DNA from: Vibrio maerlii
Lineage (GTDB): Bacteria > Pseudomonadota > Gammaproteobacteria > Enterobacterales > Vibrionaceae
Assembly: GCF_003415655.1 (NCBI RefSeq)
Contig: NZ_QRHC01000002.1
Coordinates: 496,008-560,007 of the forward strand
DNA length: 64,000 bases
Reading direction: 5' to 3'
The notes under the pieces were generated by a model that had not been told where the DNA came from, searched no databases, and saw only the letters and a program-made list of their open reading frames with translations. This document shows positions 53,046-61,711 of the stretch, piece by piece (within the stretch, counting starts at the first letter, position 1; every line of letters begins with the position of its first letter). The translations under genes and the position numbers were made by a program.

Positions 53046-53606
53046 ATGAGAACAGAAAAAGAGAAAATGCTGGCGGGAGAACCTTATCTTGCTTGGGATA
53101 AAGAGCTTTACGCTGAGCGAATTGAGTGCCGTAAGGTTTTACAAAAGCTGAACAACAGTATTCCAGATACAGAAGAATGGCGTGAAGCGATTGATACGCT
53201 CATTCCTGATTCTGAGGGAGCATATCTAGAGCCACCTTTCCGCTGTGATTATGGCTCGAACATCAAGGCTGGTAAAAACTTCTACGCAAACTTTAACTGC
53301 GTGATTCTGGATGTAGCCGAAGTAAATATTGGTAACGATGTATTGTTGGCACCGAATGTCCAAATCTATACGGCGGGACATCCTCTAGATAAGAAAGGTC
53401 GCGTGGATGAAGGTGTTGAGTTCGGCACCTCGATTACTATTGGCGATAATGTGTGGATTGGTGGTGGTGCGATCATCTGCCCTGGCGTCACCATTGGTGA
53501 CAACAGCGTGATTGGAGCGGGCAGTGTCGTTACTAAGGATATCCCTGCTAATGTGGTTGCTGCAGGTAATCCGGCACGAGTTATCAAGTCAATTGATAAT
53601 GATTAG
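53046..53606 (+). CDS. maa: maltose O-acetyltransferase
   Basis: The 186-residue left-handed beta-helix acetyltransferase has MLAGEPYLAWDKEL at the start, the hexapeptide repeats (about 75-180) and the catalytic His in YTAGHPLD (near 116). It transfers acetyl from acetyl-CoA to maltose or other sugars in the cytosol, perhaps to remove excess sugar. It has its own terminator and lies 139 bp after the glucosidase gene; it is probably transcribed separately. Confidence 0.92.
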   Translation: MRTEKEKMLAGEPYLAWDKELYAERIECRKVLQKLNNSIPDTEEWREAIDTLIPDSEGAYLEPPFRCDYGSNIKAGKNFYANFNCVILDVAEVNIGNDVLLAPNVQIYTAGHPLDKKGRVDEGVEFGTSITIGDNVWIGGGAIICPGVTIGDNSVIGAGSVVTKDIPANVVAAGNPARVIKSIDND

Positions 53607-53626
53607 GTAGCCTTATATAGAATGAC

Positions 53627-53657
53627 AAATCCGAGCCATGTGCTCGGATTTTTTATC
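53627..53657. terminator. bidirectional terminator after maa
   Basis: AAATCCGAGC and GCTCGGATTT are perfect 10-bp arms around CATGT, with a T-run to the right. Confidence 0.87.
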
Positions 53658-53672
53658 TTTTCTGGAAGCGAT

Positions 53673-55475
53673 TTACTGAGGCTCGTACAGCATTACCAAG
53701 TTCTTACCCATATTCTTGGCGCGATAGAGCGACTTATCGGCATGCCCAATGGTGGCGTGTTGGCTCTCCAATATCGGTGTTACCCCAGCGCTGGTGGTAA
53801 AACTGATGGAGTGCTCTTCAAACTTCACAGGACTTGCCTCGATGAATCGACGTAGCTCGTCGACCTGCTTTTTGGCATCTTGTGGGTTGTTGGCATGGAA
53901 AAGGATACAGAACTCCTCACCACCATAGCGTGCTAGGCTGACTCCCTTTGGTCTTGGAAAGCTCTTCTTCATCAATGACGCCATTTGGTAGATCACGGCA
54001 TCGCCACACAGGTGCCCATAGGTGTCGTTGATCTTCTTGAAGTTATCGATATCGAGAATCGCAAAGTAGGTATCACTGGCAATACCATTGGGTGTTTGTT
54101 GCTTCACTGCTTCATCAAGCATGGCACGAACCGTTAGCTTGTTATCTAAGCCCGTCATTGGGTCCTTACGCTTTAATTGATGGTGCAGCAGTAGATTGGT
54201 TAGGGCGACCTCTGAATAGTCCCTCACCATGCGTAGGATGCTCTTATATGTCGGGAACACCGACGATAGGTAGATAACGGCAATCAACTCCTCTTTGTCA
54301 AACAGAGGAATGGTGTAATGGCGCTGAGTGATTTTAAGTCTCTTCGCTAAAGGGTCTCGGTATCGCCCGTTTACATAACTTAAAGAGTGTGGGGAGAACC
54401 TATTCGACAGATCTTTATCTGTGAGTACTGGGGTTTTATTACCGTGGTAATCAACCGTGCTGAAGGTGTGTGTTGAGCTGTCATAAAGGCAGAATTGCAA
54501 GCCTTGATGAGAGCAAAATCGATCAAAGACGTGGCGTAATTGCGCCTTAAAATCAGCAATAGAATCGAAGCGGTTGAGCTCAGACAGCGAAGCATTAAGC
54601 TGGTAAGTAAGGTAGTTCATGATGACTGCAAGTAGCAGCAATGATGCAATTACGGTTGCAGTCAGTGAGAACTGATAAGAGGTCGAAAGAATATCTGCGC
54701 GATCGGTACCTGAAACAAACACCCAATCCATCGGGTTGTCTGCATCAAACACAGATAGCTTGAAGTTGTCTTGATAGTAGTATTCGTGGCGTCCTGCCAT
54801 CAAGCCTTGTTCAATCAAGGAGCCAATACCACCATGGTAACTGACCGAGGGAGTTCCGATACGCGATGGGTCTGGATGAAAAACAAGACGCTCGGTTTCT
54901 TTATCTACAACAAACACATAGCCGTGATTTAGAGTTTTCAAATCTCGTAAATACTGGGTGGTATGGAGGAGATCAAACTCTATCCACACCTCAAACAGCT
55001 GCGACATATTGCGGTGTTTTACGGCAAATACCCAGCGTCCTGGTGTTTTTTCATAAATTGAAGAGATCGAGAACTTAGGAGCCAACTCACTGAGCTGTGC
55101 CCATTTAATATCTTGGAGCGTTTCCTTGGAGATCAGCGTGTTGCTCATGGAGCGGTAGCGCTGACCAATCGGTGAGAACTGTATGATGTCTGCGTAGATC
55201 GGCGTATCTGCCAGCATTCTCTCACTTAAATTCATGAAGTGAGAGAGGTCGTTTTCTCTCCATGAGTTTTGCAGTAAGTAAAACTTCCCTAGGGTGGCTT
55301 CAATTTGCGCTTGGATAAGAGCTGTTGCGGTTCGAATATTCGAGTGAGACTGCTGGTAGGCCGCTTTCTCAGCATTGTGCAATTGCTGATACGCCAGATA
55401 AACCATAACGGCTGTCAGGATGACAAGATAAGGTCGCAAAAAACGAATGAGAACTCTAGGTAAAGCCATGTGCAT
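53673..55475 (-). CDS. membrane-bound sensor diguanylate cyclase
   Basis: The 600-residue protein has an N-terminal membrane anchor (about 12-26), a periplasmic Cache-type sensor domain (about 30-275), a second helix VIASLLLLAVIMNYLTYQL (near 284), a cytosolic GAF-like region (about 310-420) and a C-terminal GGDEF domain. The signature is RYGGEEF (near 527), as in active enzymes that make cyclic-di-GMP. The RxxD inhibition site that often stands five residues before GGEEF is absent (FPRPKGVSLARY). The signal bound outside is unknown. It is a single gene between maa and glgX on the minus strand. Confidence 0.92.
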   Translation of the reverse strand: MHMALPRVLIRFLRPYLVILTAVMVYLAYQQLHNAEKAAYQQSHSNIRTATALIQAQIEATLGKFYLLQNSWRENDLSHFMNLSERMLADTPIYADIIQFSPIGQRYRSMSNTLISKETLQDIKWAQLSELAPKFSISSIYEKTPGRWVFAVKHRNMSQLFEVWIEFDLLHTTQYLRDLKTLNHGYVFVVDKETERLVFHPDPSRIGTPSVSYHGGIGSLIEQGLMAGRHEYYYQDNFKLSVFDADNPMDWVFVSGTDRADILSTSYQFSLTATVIASLLLLAVIMNYLTYQLNASLSELNRFDSIADFKAQLRHVFDRFCSHQGLQFCLYDSSTHTFSTVDYHGNKTPVLTDKDLSNRFSPHSLSYVNGRYRDPLAKRLKITQRHYTIPLFDKEELIAVIYLSSVFPTYKSILRMVRDYSEVALTNLLLHHQLKRKDPMTGLDNKLTVRAMLDEAVKQQTPNGIASDTYFAILDIDNFKKINDTYGHLCGDAVIYQMASLMKKSFPRPKGVSLARYGGEEFCILFHANNPQDAKKQVDELRRFIEASPVKFEEHSISFTTSAGVTPILESQHATIGHADKSLYRAKNMGKNLVMLYEPQ

Positions 55476-55561
55476 CCCTACTGACTAAAAAGTGGCTGCA
55501 TCTTAATAAGAATTTAGTAGCACATCAATAGTTATGGTTTATTTGGAAGTCATTGAAATTA

Positions 55562-55592
55562 AAAAGCCTCACTTACCGAGTAAGTAAGGCTT
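55562..55592 (-). terminator. terminator of glgX
   Basis: On the minus strand AAAGCCTTACTTAC and GTAAGTGAGGCTTT pair with one mismatch around a 3-nt loop, followed by a T-run. It is just downstream of the octamer array that touches the glgX stop. Confidence 0.75.
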
Positions 55593-55594
55593 TA

Positions 55595-55636
55595 TGATAA
55601 CTAGATAACTAGATAACTAGATAACTAGATAACTAG
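55595..55636. repeat. about five tandem copies of the octamer GATAACTA
   Basis: A short array of GATAACTA, read on the minus strand as CTAGTTAT units, starts inside the stop codon of glgX (the TAG is part of CTAG) and runs to the terminator. It is the same 8-bp, CTAG-bearing format as the TTCTCTAG array at 22118. Confidence 0.9.
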
Positions 55637-57591
55637 GCTTTTGGTGTGAAATGCAAAATAGCCATTGAGGTTGGCTGTAGCAGCATTTCGCCTTGAGCTG
55701 GCAGATATTCAGCGTTACGCAGGTTGGTATCACAGATCGTCACCCACTCTTGCTTGCAATCGGTAGGAAGTTTAAAGCGCGCAGGAGCGTTGGTTTGGTT
55801 GATTAGGTAAAGCATCTCAGCGCCATCCTTCTCAATACCAATGTGCAGTGCGACCGAGCTCAAGCGGTTCCAGTCTTCATGTTGCATCAGCTCGCCGTCA
55901 GTTCGACGCCAGAAGATGCGGTTGTTGTTGCGCTTTTCACCACTGAATGCACGAATGAATGGCACCATGTACTTGTGACGTGCTGCAATCATCTCAGATA
56001 GCCATTGGCTAAAATAGGCTTTTCGCTCAGTCGGTTGCCAGTCGATCCAGCTTGTCTCGTTGTCTTGACAGTAGGCGTTGTTATTACCTTTCTGCGTTTG
56101 TGACATCACGTCCGGCGTTAAGATGTGTGGGATACCAAACGAGAACAGCAGCGTTGCCATAAAGTTACGCTTTTGCTTTTCACGAGTTGCTTTGATGACA
56201 AGGTTTTGGGTCGTGCCTTCTACACCATAGTTTTCAGAGCGATTATCGCCGTGACCATCATGGTTGTGTTCACCGTTCGCTTCGTTGTGCTTGTGCTTGT
56301 AAGACACCAAATCTTGCAGCGTAAAACCATCGTGGTAAGTGATGTAGTTTACCGTCAGTTTGTATGGCCAATTGGCTGCACTATAGATATCGCGAGAACC
56401 CATAAGGCGAGTTGCGAACTCTTTTAGGTAGCCGTGATCGCCACGCCAGAAGCTGCGAGAAATATCGCGTAGCTTGTCATTACATTCGTTCCAACCAAAT
56501 GGGAAGTTACCAACCTGATAGCCGTTTGGACCAATGTCCCAAGGTTCTGCAATCAATTTGGTTTCACGAAGAACAGGATCTTGAGCGACCGCTTTGAAGA
56601 AGGCGGACTCGCGGTTGAAGTCATCACCATTACGACCAAGTGTGGCAGCCAAGTCAAAGCGGAAGCCATCTACCTTAAACTCTTCTACCCAGTAACGCAG
56701 TGAGTCCATCACTAGGTTAAGTGTCGGCTGGTGAGTTAGGTCTAAGGTGTTACCACAGCCAGAGAAATTTGCGTAATGGCAGCCATGCTTGATGTAGCTG
56801 TTGTTATCCAGAGCTTTCAGGTTAAAGGTTGTTGGGCCTTCTCCGCCTTCCGCTGTGTGGTTGTAAACCACATCCAGGATCACCTCAATACCGTTGCGGT
56901 GTAGCTCACGAATTGCGGTTTTCAGTTCAGTGACGGCATCGGTATCTGCATAACGAGGATCGGGAGCCATGAACACGTAAGGGTTATAACCCCAGTAGTT
57001 CACCTTATCCATATCCAAGAGGTGAGGCTCGTGCATGCACGCTGCGATAGGGAGAAGCTGCAGCGTGTTGATGTTCTGCTTCTTATAGAAAGCGAGCATC
57101 TCATCGCTCACTAGGCCAAGGTACTTGCCTTGCTCTTGTGCTTTAAGCTCTTTGTTGAGCTTAGTGAGACCTTTAACGTGAGTCTCGAATAACACCGTTT
57201 CTTCGCGAGGAATACGTGGGTAAGTCGTTCCCTGCCAATCAAATTGGGTATCCGTGACGACAGATTTACTCATGCTAAAGCTTTTCGCTGCAGAGTAAGG
57301 TGTTTCGTAGTGGAGTGGTTTATCCAGTGCTTTTGCGTATGGGTCAGAAAGTAGAATCGCTTCGTCGTTTTGTTCAACGATAAAACCGTAGCGTTGGCCA
57401 GCTTTGATGCCTTCTACATAGATGTGCTTGATACTTGCGTATTCGTTTTCTAACTCGTAGGAAGTGTACTCGCCATTCTCTTCAAACAGAGCAAGGCTGA
57501 TTTTGTCGCAATCCGGTGCATGAATCGAAAAATTACATCCACTGTCATCTAAGGTTGCGCCCAGAGGATAAGGGCGTGATAGCGTTTTCAT
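55633..57591 (-). CDS. glgX: glycogen debranching enzyme (isoamylase-type)
   Basis: The 652-residue GH13 isoamylase-family protein starts SRPYPLGATLDDSGCNFSIHA (N-terminal CBM48-like domain) and has the catalytic-domain blocks VILDVVYNHTAEGG, VDGFRFDLAATLGR (nucleophile Asp) and KLIAEPWD (acid/base Glu). It hydrolyses alpha-1,6 branches of glycogen or maltodextrin limit dextrins in the cytosol. It is divergent from lamB with MalT-box-like sites between, so MalT control of both is plausible. Its stop codon is embedded in the octamer repeat. Confidence 0.93.
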   Translation of the reverse strand: MKTLSRPYPLGATLDDSGCNFSIHAPDCDKISLALFEENGEYTSYELENEYASIKHIYVEGIKAGQRYGFIVEQNDEAILLSDPYAKALDKPLHYETPYSAAKSFSMSKSVVTDTQFDWQGTTYPRIPREETVLFETHVKGLTKLNKELKAQEQGKYLGLVSDEMLAFYKKQNINTLQLLPIAACMHEPHLLDMDKVNYWGYNPYVFMAPDPRYADTDAVTELKTAIRELHRNGIEVILDVVYNHTAEGGEGPTTFNLKALDNNSYIKHGCHYANFSGCGNTLDLTHQPTLNLVMDSLRYWVEEFKVDGFRFDLAATLGRNGDDFNRESAFFKAVAQDPVLRETKLIAEPWDIGPNGYQVGNFPFGWNECNDKLRDISRSFWRGDHGYLKEFATRLMGSRDIYSAANWPYKLTVNYITYHDGFTLQDLVSYKHKHNEANGEHNHDGHGDNRSENYGVEGTTQNLVIKATREKQKRNFMATLLFSFGIPHILTPDVMSQTQKGNNNAYCQDNETSWIDWQPTERKAYFSQWLSEMIAARHKYMVPFIRAFSGEKRNNNRIFWRRTDGELMQHEDWNRLSSVALHIGIEKDGAEMLYLINQTNAPARFKLPTDCKQEWVTICDTNLRNAEYLPAQGEMLLQPTSMAILHFTPKA

Positions 57592-58077
57592 AGAGTATGA
57601 TTTTCTTTTTATTTGTCTGTCCTGACGCCGAACGTAACGTCAAAGCAGTTGAAACTTGCTTAAAAGGTCATCAGACCTCCTGAACTTCTAGTAAAAAGCT
57701 TTGTCATACTCAGGTCAAGAGCCTTATCACAATTATTAGACTGTAATTTTATTTCATTTTGGTGACAGTTCTAGACAAAACTATGACATTGGTAACCTTT
57801 TGTTAAGGCAATGACAGATCAAAACCCGTCATCTCCACCTCGTTTTAGTGATCACTAACTCAGAAACGCCGTTCGGTTATTTTTCTCCTCCTTTCTCATC
57901 CCCCCTAAATTTAGGAGGGGCGGAGGAAGTGCGCCTACTACAACCCGCTTAATATCGATTCCGTTGAAACAACCGGGAGCCTTGGCTTCCATCTTACCTC
58001 TCTTTACCTCTGCCTACTGCCTGACAGGGACCTAAGAGAAAGTAATAAGAATAAATAATTACTAAACGGAGTTTAGA
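57592..58077. promoter_or_regulatory. divergent glgX-lamB control region
   Basis: The 486 bp without a gene include two MalT-box-like decamers (next entry), a perfect 14-bp palindrome TTAGTGATCACTAA (57845-57858) and a stretch of T- and C-rich sequence after 57970. A plain CRP consensus was not found. No long ORF of credible quality is present. Confidence 0.5.
57894..57926. promoter_or_regulatory. MalT-box-like sites between glgX and lamB
   Basis: The MalT box consensus I recall is GGGGA(T/G)GAGG. On the minus strand GGGGATGAGA (57894-57903) matches at nine of ten positions. On the plus strand GGGGCGGAGG (57917-57926) matches at nine of ten. The two face opposite ways 13 bp apart, around an internal TAAATTTA palindrome, as in a shared maltose-regulon control region. 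Confidence 0.6.
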
Positions 58078-59406
58078 ATGAAAAAAGTAAGTTTAATCGC
58101 TGCTGCAGTGGTATCGACTTTAGCTGCTGGAACCGCATCAGCTGTAGAGTTTGATTACCATGGTTACATGCGTGCTGGTTTCGGTGGCAACGTCGATGGT
58201 GGTGCACAGGTTTGTTATGGTAATGGTGGTCCATCGGCTCACGTAGTTGGTCGCTTGGGTGACGAATGTGATCTATATGCAGAACTAATACTGAATGCTA
58301 ATAACGTTTGGCAGAGCGCTGAGGGTGATTCATTTAATATCCATACTCTATTGGCCTACGGTACTGAAGAAGATCCAGGTCCAATGCAACGAGATACTCG
58401 AGGTGCAGCATTCCAGGCGGTAGGTACTTCTGCAGACGACCCATGGAGTGGACAACGTGCTTCGATGCGTGAAGCATGGGTTGACTACACTATGGCTAAT
58501 GGCATGTCTCTTTGGGCTGGTAAACGTTACTACGCTCGTAAGGATATTCATATTTTGGATATGTATTATATCAACACATCGGGTGATGGTATCGGTGTTG
58601 AAAATATTGATGCTGGTCCTGGTAAGTTAAGTGCAGCAGTATTTCAACGTGACTGGAAAGCACCAATACTTGATGAAGATGGTACTGCCGTAGAAGATAC
58701 ACAACTTTACTCTCAAGCTTATACTCTTGACTTACGATACAACGGTATTCAGGCAAATAAAGATGGTTCATTCGATTTCGCATTGATGATTGGTCAGCCT
58801 TCTAAAACTGAAGCTCAAGATGATGCTATCGACAATGAACTTGGTAACTTTGGTGATTATGGCTTAGATGAAACTGGCGTTTCTTTTACTGCTGAACATA
58901 CTCAAGGAAACTTCTTTGGTGGTTTCAACAAAGTAGTTGTTCAGTACTCTACGCAAGGTTTCGCTTGGGATACCTATGGTGTGAATAGCCATATGGGTTC
59001 AGGCTATAACATGGAATTAGGCCAAGAAGATCGTAAGGTTTGGCGTTTCATCGATTGGGGTGTTATTGAGCAAGACCAATGGAACCTTGGTTACTCATTT
59101 ATTTACTCTCAACTAGACGATCCTAACAATGGTAATGGCACTCGATGGAATGCCGTTGTACGTCCAGGATACAAATGGTCGGAAACAATGAGTACGATTT
59201 TAGAGATGGGTTACTACGTACAAGACGACCCTTGGATGGATTCTTCAGAAGATTTAAGCAAAGTGACAATTGCTCAACAATGGCAAGCTGGTTCTAACTT
59301 CTGGGCTCGTCCAGCAATCCGTGTATTTGCAAGTGCATACAGTGGAGATATGGCTGTAGATAACAACGACTTTATGGTCGGTGCTCAAGTTGAAGCATGG
59401 TGGTAA
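58078..59406 (+). CDS. lamB: maltoporin
   Basis: The 442-residue outer-membrane porin has a Sec signal peptide (MKKVSLIAAAVVSTLAAGTASA) and mature start VEFDYHGYMRAGFG, as in LamB, and a C-terminal aromatic residue pattern (VEAWW). It is a trimeric 18-strand barrel with a greasy slide for maltodextrins. The length fits the family. It is first in a two-gene unit with malM, 67 bp before it, joined by a hairpin that may make malM expression lower. Confidence 0.93.
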   Translation: MKKVSLIAAAVVSTLAAGTASAVEFDYHGYMRAGFGGNVDGGAQVCYGNGGPSAHVVGRLGDECDLYAELILNANNVWQSAEGDSFNIHTLLAYGTEEDPGPMQRDTRGAAFQAVGTSADDPWSGQRASMREAWVDYTMANGMSLWAGKRYYARKDIHILDMYYINTSGDGIGVENIDAGPGKLSAAVFQRDWKAPILDEDGTAVEDTQLYSQAYTLDLRYNGIQANKDGSFDFALMIGQPSKTEAQDDAIDNELGNFGDYGLDETGVSFTAEHTQGNFFGGFNKVVVQYSTQGFAWDTYGVNSHMGSGYNMELGQEDRKVWRFIDWGVIEQDQWNLGYSFIYSQLDDPNNGNGTRWNAVVRPGYKWSETMSTILEMGYYVQDDPWMDSSEDLSKVTIAQQWQAGSNFWARPAIRVFASAYSGDMAVDNNDFMVGAQVEAWW

Positions 59407-59428
59407 TTGAAGCAACCTAGCTTTTTGT

Positions 59429-59456
59429 AAGATAGTCAGCCAGTGCTGGCTATCTT
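59429..59456 (+). terminator. hairpin between lamB and malM (attenuator candidate)
   Basis: AAGATAG...CCAG and CTGG...CTATCTT pair with a 4-nt bulge, followed by a weak T-tail. It probably allows partial read-through into malM. Confidence 0.6.
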
Positions 59457-59473
59457 AATTACGGAGAATAAAA

Positions 59474-60328
59474 ATGAAAAAAATAAGTTTAATCGCTTCT
59501 ATGAGTTTATTGGGTCTACTGGGGTGTTCTTCACCGGCGGTAGTAACTAATGAAGTCCAACAGTCTCATCTGCAAAGCACTAATCAGGTTTCTGATATTT
59601 TGTGGAATGAAGTAAACGTTCCAAGTGTCTTTTCATTTTCGTTCTCAGGAAAAACTCAAAGATTTGAATCAGAATTAATCAATAGCCCAGTTGCGGGGTT
59701 TGCCTTAAACAATGTGGGAAAATCTATTGAAATTGAATTATCAGCACCTATTTCAGATGGTGTATTCTTTGCACCAAGCCTAGCTTTATATGATGAAAAT
59801 TTGAGGTTGATTCGTAACTTCGATTCTAGTTATTTCACATATGATAGAAACGATTTTATCGCTGGTGAGGTGATTGAAGGTGTTGTTGAGATTTCACTAC
59901 CTCTAAATATTACGAAGTTTTATGCCGTCATTTACACAACAGAGGAAGATGTTGACGGTACAACAACAGTGATACATCCAGCAAAAGCTATGGCTATTGC
60001 TAAACGTAACGAACCACCTCGAATAGCAGATCCTGTTGTAGAACACTCTTGGAATGGCCAAGTTAATGTTGAAGTATCATACAAGTCTTCTTTCAATCCG
60101 TTTGTTAAAGAGACAAAACCTGCGGCTATTTCAAATGTACCAAGTGCTAGTGAAACCCAAATAGCTGTCAAACCACTCGATGATACTAAAGACTATTACT
60201 TTAATGCTATTCAATCTGCGGTAGAGGCAAACGAACTTAACAAGGCTCTTGCTTTACTAGAAGAAGCCAAAGCACTAAACATCGAAGGTGCTCAAGAGGT
60301 GTTCATCAAAGCAGTAAACGCTAAGTAA
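59474..60328 (+). CDS. malM: maltose operon periplasmic protein MalM, lipoprotein form
   Basis: The 284-residue protein has a lipobox-type signal peptide (SMSLLGLLGCSS, Cys18) and the MalM domain over most of its length (LSAPISDGVFFAPSLALYDENLRLIR, FYAVIYTTEEDVDG). It is periplasmic and lipid-anchored in this form; its biochemical role is unknown in every species. It is downstream of lamB. Its first codons are almost identical at DNA level to those of lamB. Confidence 0.87.
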   Translation: MKKISLIASMSLLGLLGCSSPAVVTNEVQQSHLQSTNQVSDILWNEVNVPSVFSFSFSGKTQRFESELINSPVAGFALNNVGKSIEIELSAPISDGVFFAPSLALYDENLRLIRNFDSSYFTYDRNDFIAGEVIEGVVEISLPLNITKFYAVIYTTEEDVDGTTTVIHPAKAMAIAKRNEPPRIADPVVEHSWNGQVNVEVSYKSSFNPFVKETKPAAISNVPSASETQIAVKPLDDTKDYYFNAIQSAVEANELNKALALLEEAKALNIEGAQEVFIKAVNAK

Positions 60329-60347
60329 TATAGAGTAAATGAATTTC

Positions 60348-60377
60348 AAAAAAGGGAAGCTTCGGTTTCCCTTTTTT
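60348..60377 (+). terminator. terminator of the lamB-malM unit
   Basis: AAAAAAGGGAA and TTCCCTTTTTT are 11-bp arms around GCTTCGGT. The fourth parS2-like site starts 3 bp later. Confidence 0.87.
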
Positions 60378-60379
60378 GA

Positions 60380-60392
60380 TTTACATTGTAAA
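60380..60392. other. parS2: parS2-like site 4 (TTTACATTGTAAA)
   Basis: An exact TTTACA-N-TGTAAA palindrome in the gap between malM and the Sel1-repeat gene. It is 34.9 kb from site 3. Confidence 0.72.
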
Positions 60393-60604
60393 TCTTTGCG
60401 ACAACTTAGATAGGGTGGGTTAGTTTTGGTTATCATGCATCTCAAGAAAATAAGGTTGTCTTGAACAGTAGATAGTGAGTTAATTGTTAATATCACTTCT
60501 GTTTAAAGGGATTGTCATTCTGTATTATGCCAATCTAGGAAGATTAACTTTACATCGTTAGATGCATGACTCTGAGAAGGGGAGTGCGAACTGAAGAAGA
60601 GTCC

Positions 60605-61690
60605 ATGGATACTTTAGTTATTGCAATTGCTGCAACCGGTTTGTCGCTGATATTAGTGTTTGTTTGGATGGTGTCGCTCTCGTTAAGAAAGAAGCGCATT
60701 CAAGAAGAAAGAAAAGCCAAGGAAGTGGCTTATCGCCGCGCGATCGAAAAAGCTCGCAAGCAAGAGCAGGAAGAGCGTGTGTATAAGGCGGATACCGGTC
60801 ATATCCCTTCTATTCTTGTGCTAGCCAAAGAAGCTGAGCGCTCGAATATACGTGAGGCATTGTACTGGTATGAGAAAGCAGCGCTGCTCGATAACCGTGC
60901 GGGTATGACGGGCATCATTCGTATTAGTGAAAAGCGTCGAGACGACATGGTATTAAAAGGCCATGCCAATTTTTGGCGTACCTGTATCCAAGCTCTCGAT
61001 GGAAACATTGATGCGAAGTTTGAGATGGGTAAAGCTTATGCGATTGGTCGTGGCGTTGATAAGCAACTGTCGAAAGGCCTTATCATCATTCGTGAAGTAG
61101 CGAATGAAGGTTACTCTTCCGCGATGATTTATCTCGGTGACTGGGCGTTAAGTGTCGACAACCCAAATAGTAACCCTGAAGAAGCCGCACAGTGGTTTTA
61201 CAAAGCGGCACTGGATGGAAATGCAGAGGGTAAGATCAAGCTAGCAGAATGCTATCAGACGGGTAAAGGTGTGCTTCAAAGCCATGTTCGTTGTAGTTAT
61301 TGGTTAGAGAATGCGGCTGAGAAAGGCTCTTCTGAGGCTATGTACAGAGCCGGTTTAGCATGGGCAGAACGCTCTGGTGAGCAAGCAAAATCGATTGCCT
61401 ATATTTGGCTGTTCTTGGCATCGCAGTTTGGTAGTGAAGAGTCGAGGTCGGTGCGTGATAAGGTGGCACATGGTTTAGGCATTGATTCGGTAGTTGGTCT
61501 GCAAGCGCTAGCAAAACCTATTCTTCAGAAGCTGAATAGTGGCACCGTTAGCAATCACTCGATCATTAAGGCGTTCAATAAGCTCTACAAACGAGAGAGT
61601 TATTTTCCTGATAGAGATGGTCATGAGTTTGCTGAGAAGGATGAAGCAGTAACAAAGACCGATGAACAAACGACTGAAGCGTCGTCTTAG
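60605..61690 (+). CDS. Sel1-repeat membrane-anchored protein
   Basis: The 361-residue protein has one N-terminal membrane helix (MDTLVIAIAATGLSLILVFV, residues 1-27), then a basic charged stretch (KKRIQEERKAKEVAYRRAI, a likely coiled region) and at least four Sel1-like helical repeats (about 80-260), for example AKFEMGKAYAIGRGVDKQLS and GKIKLAECYQTGKGVLQSH. Sel1 repeats mediate protein-protein contacts, and the partners are unknown. The ATG at 60605 is chosen over 60566 because a purine-rich GAAGAAGAG precedes it and the first helix then starts cleanly. Confidence 0.85.
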   Translation: MDTLVIAIAATGLSLILVFVWMVSLSLRKKRIQEERKAKEVAYRRAIEKARKQEQEERVYKADTGHIPSILVLAKEAERSNIREALYWYEKAALLDNRAGMTGIIRISEKRRDDMVLKGHANFWRTCIQALDGNIDAKFEMGKAYAIGRGVDKQLSKGLIIIREVANEGYSSAMIYLGDWALSVDNPNSNPEEAAQWFYKAALDGNAEGKIKLAECYQTGKGVLQSHVRCSYWLENAAEKGSSEAMYRAGLAWAERSGEQAKSIAYIWLFLASQFGSEESRSVRDKVAHGLGIDSVVGLQALAKPILQKLNSGTVSNHSIIKAFNKLYKRESYFPDRDGHEFAEKDEAVTKTDEQTTEASS

Positions 61691-61711
61691 TTATCGATAA
61701 TGAACAAAAAA

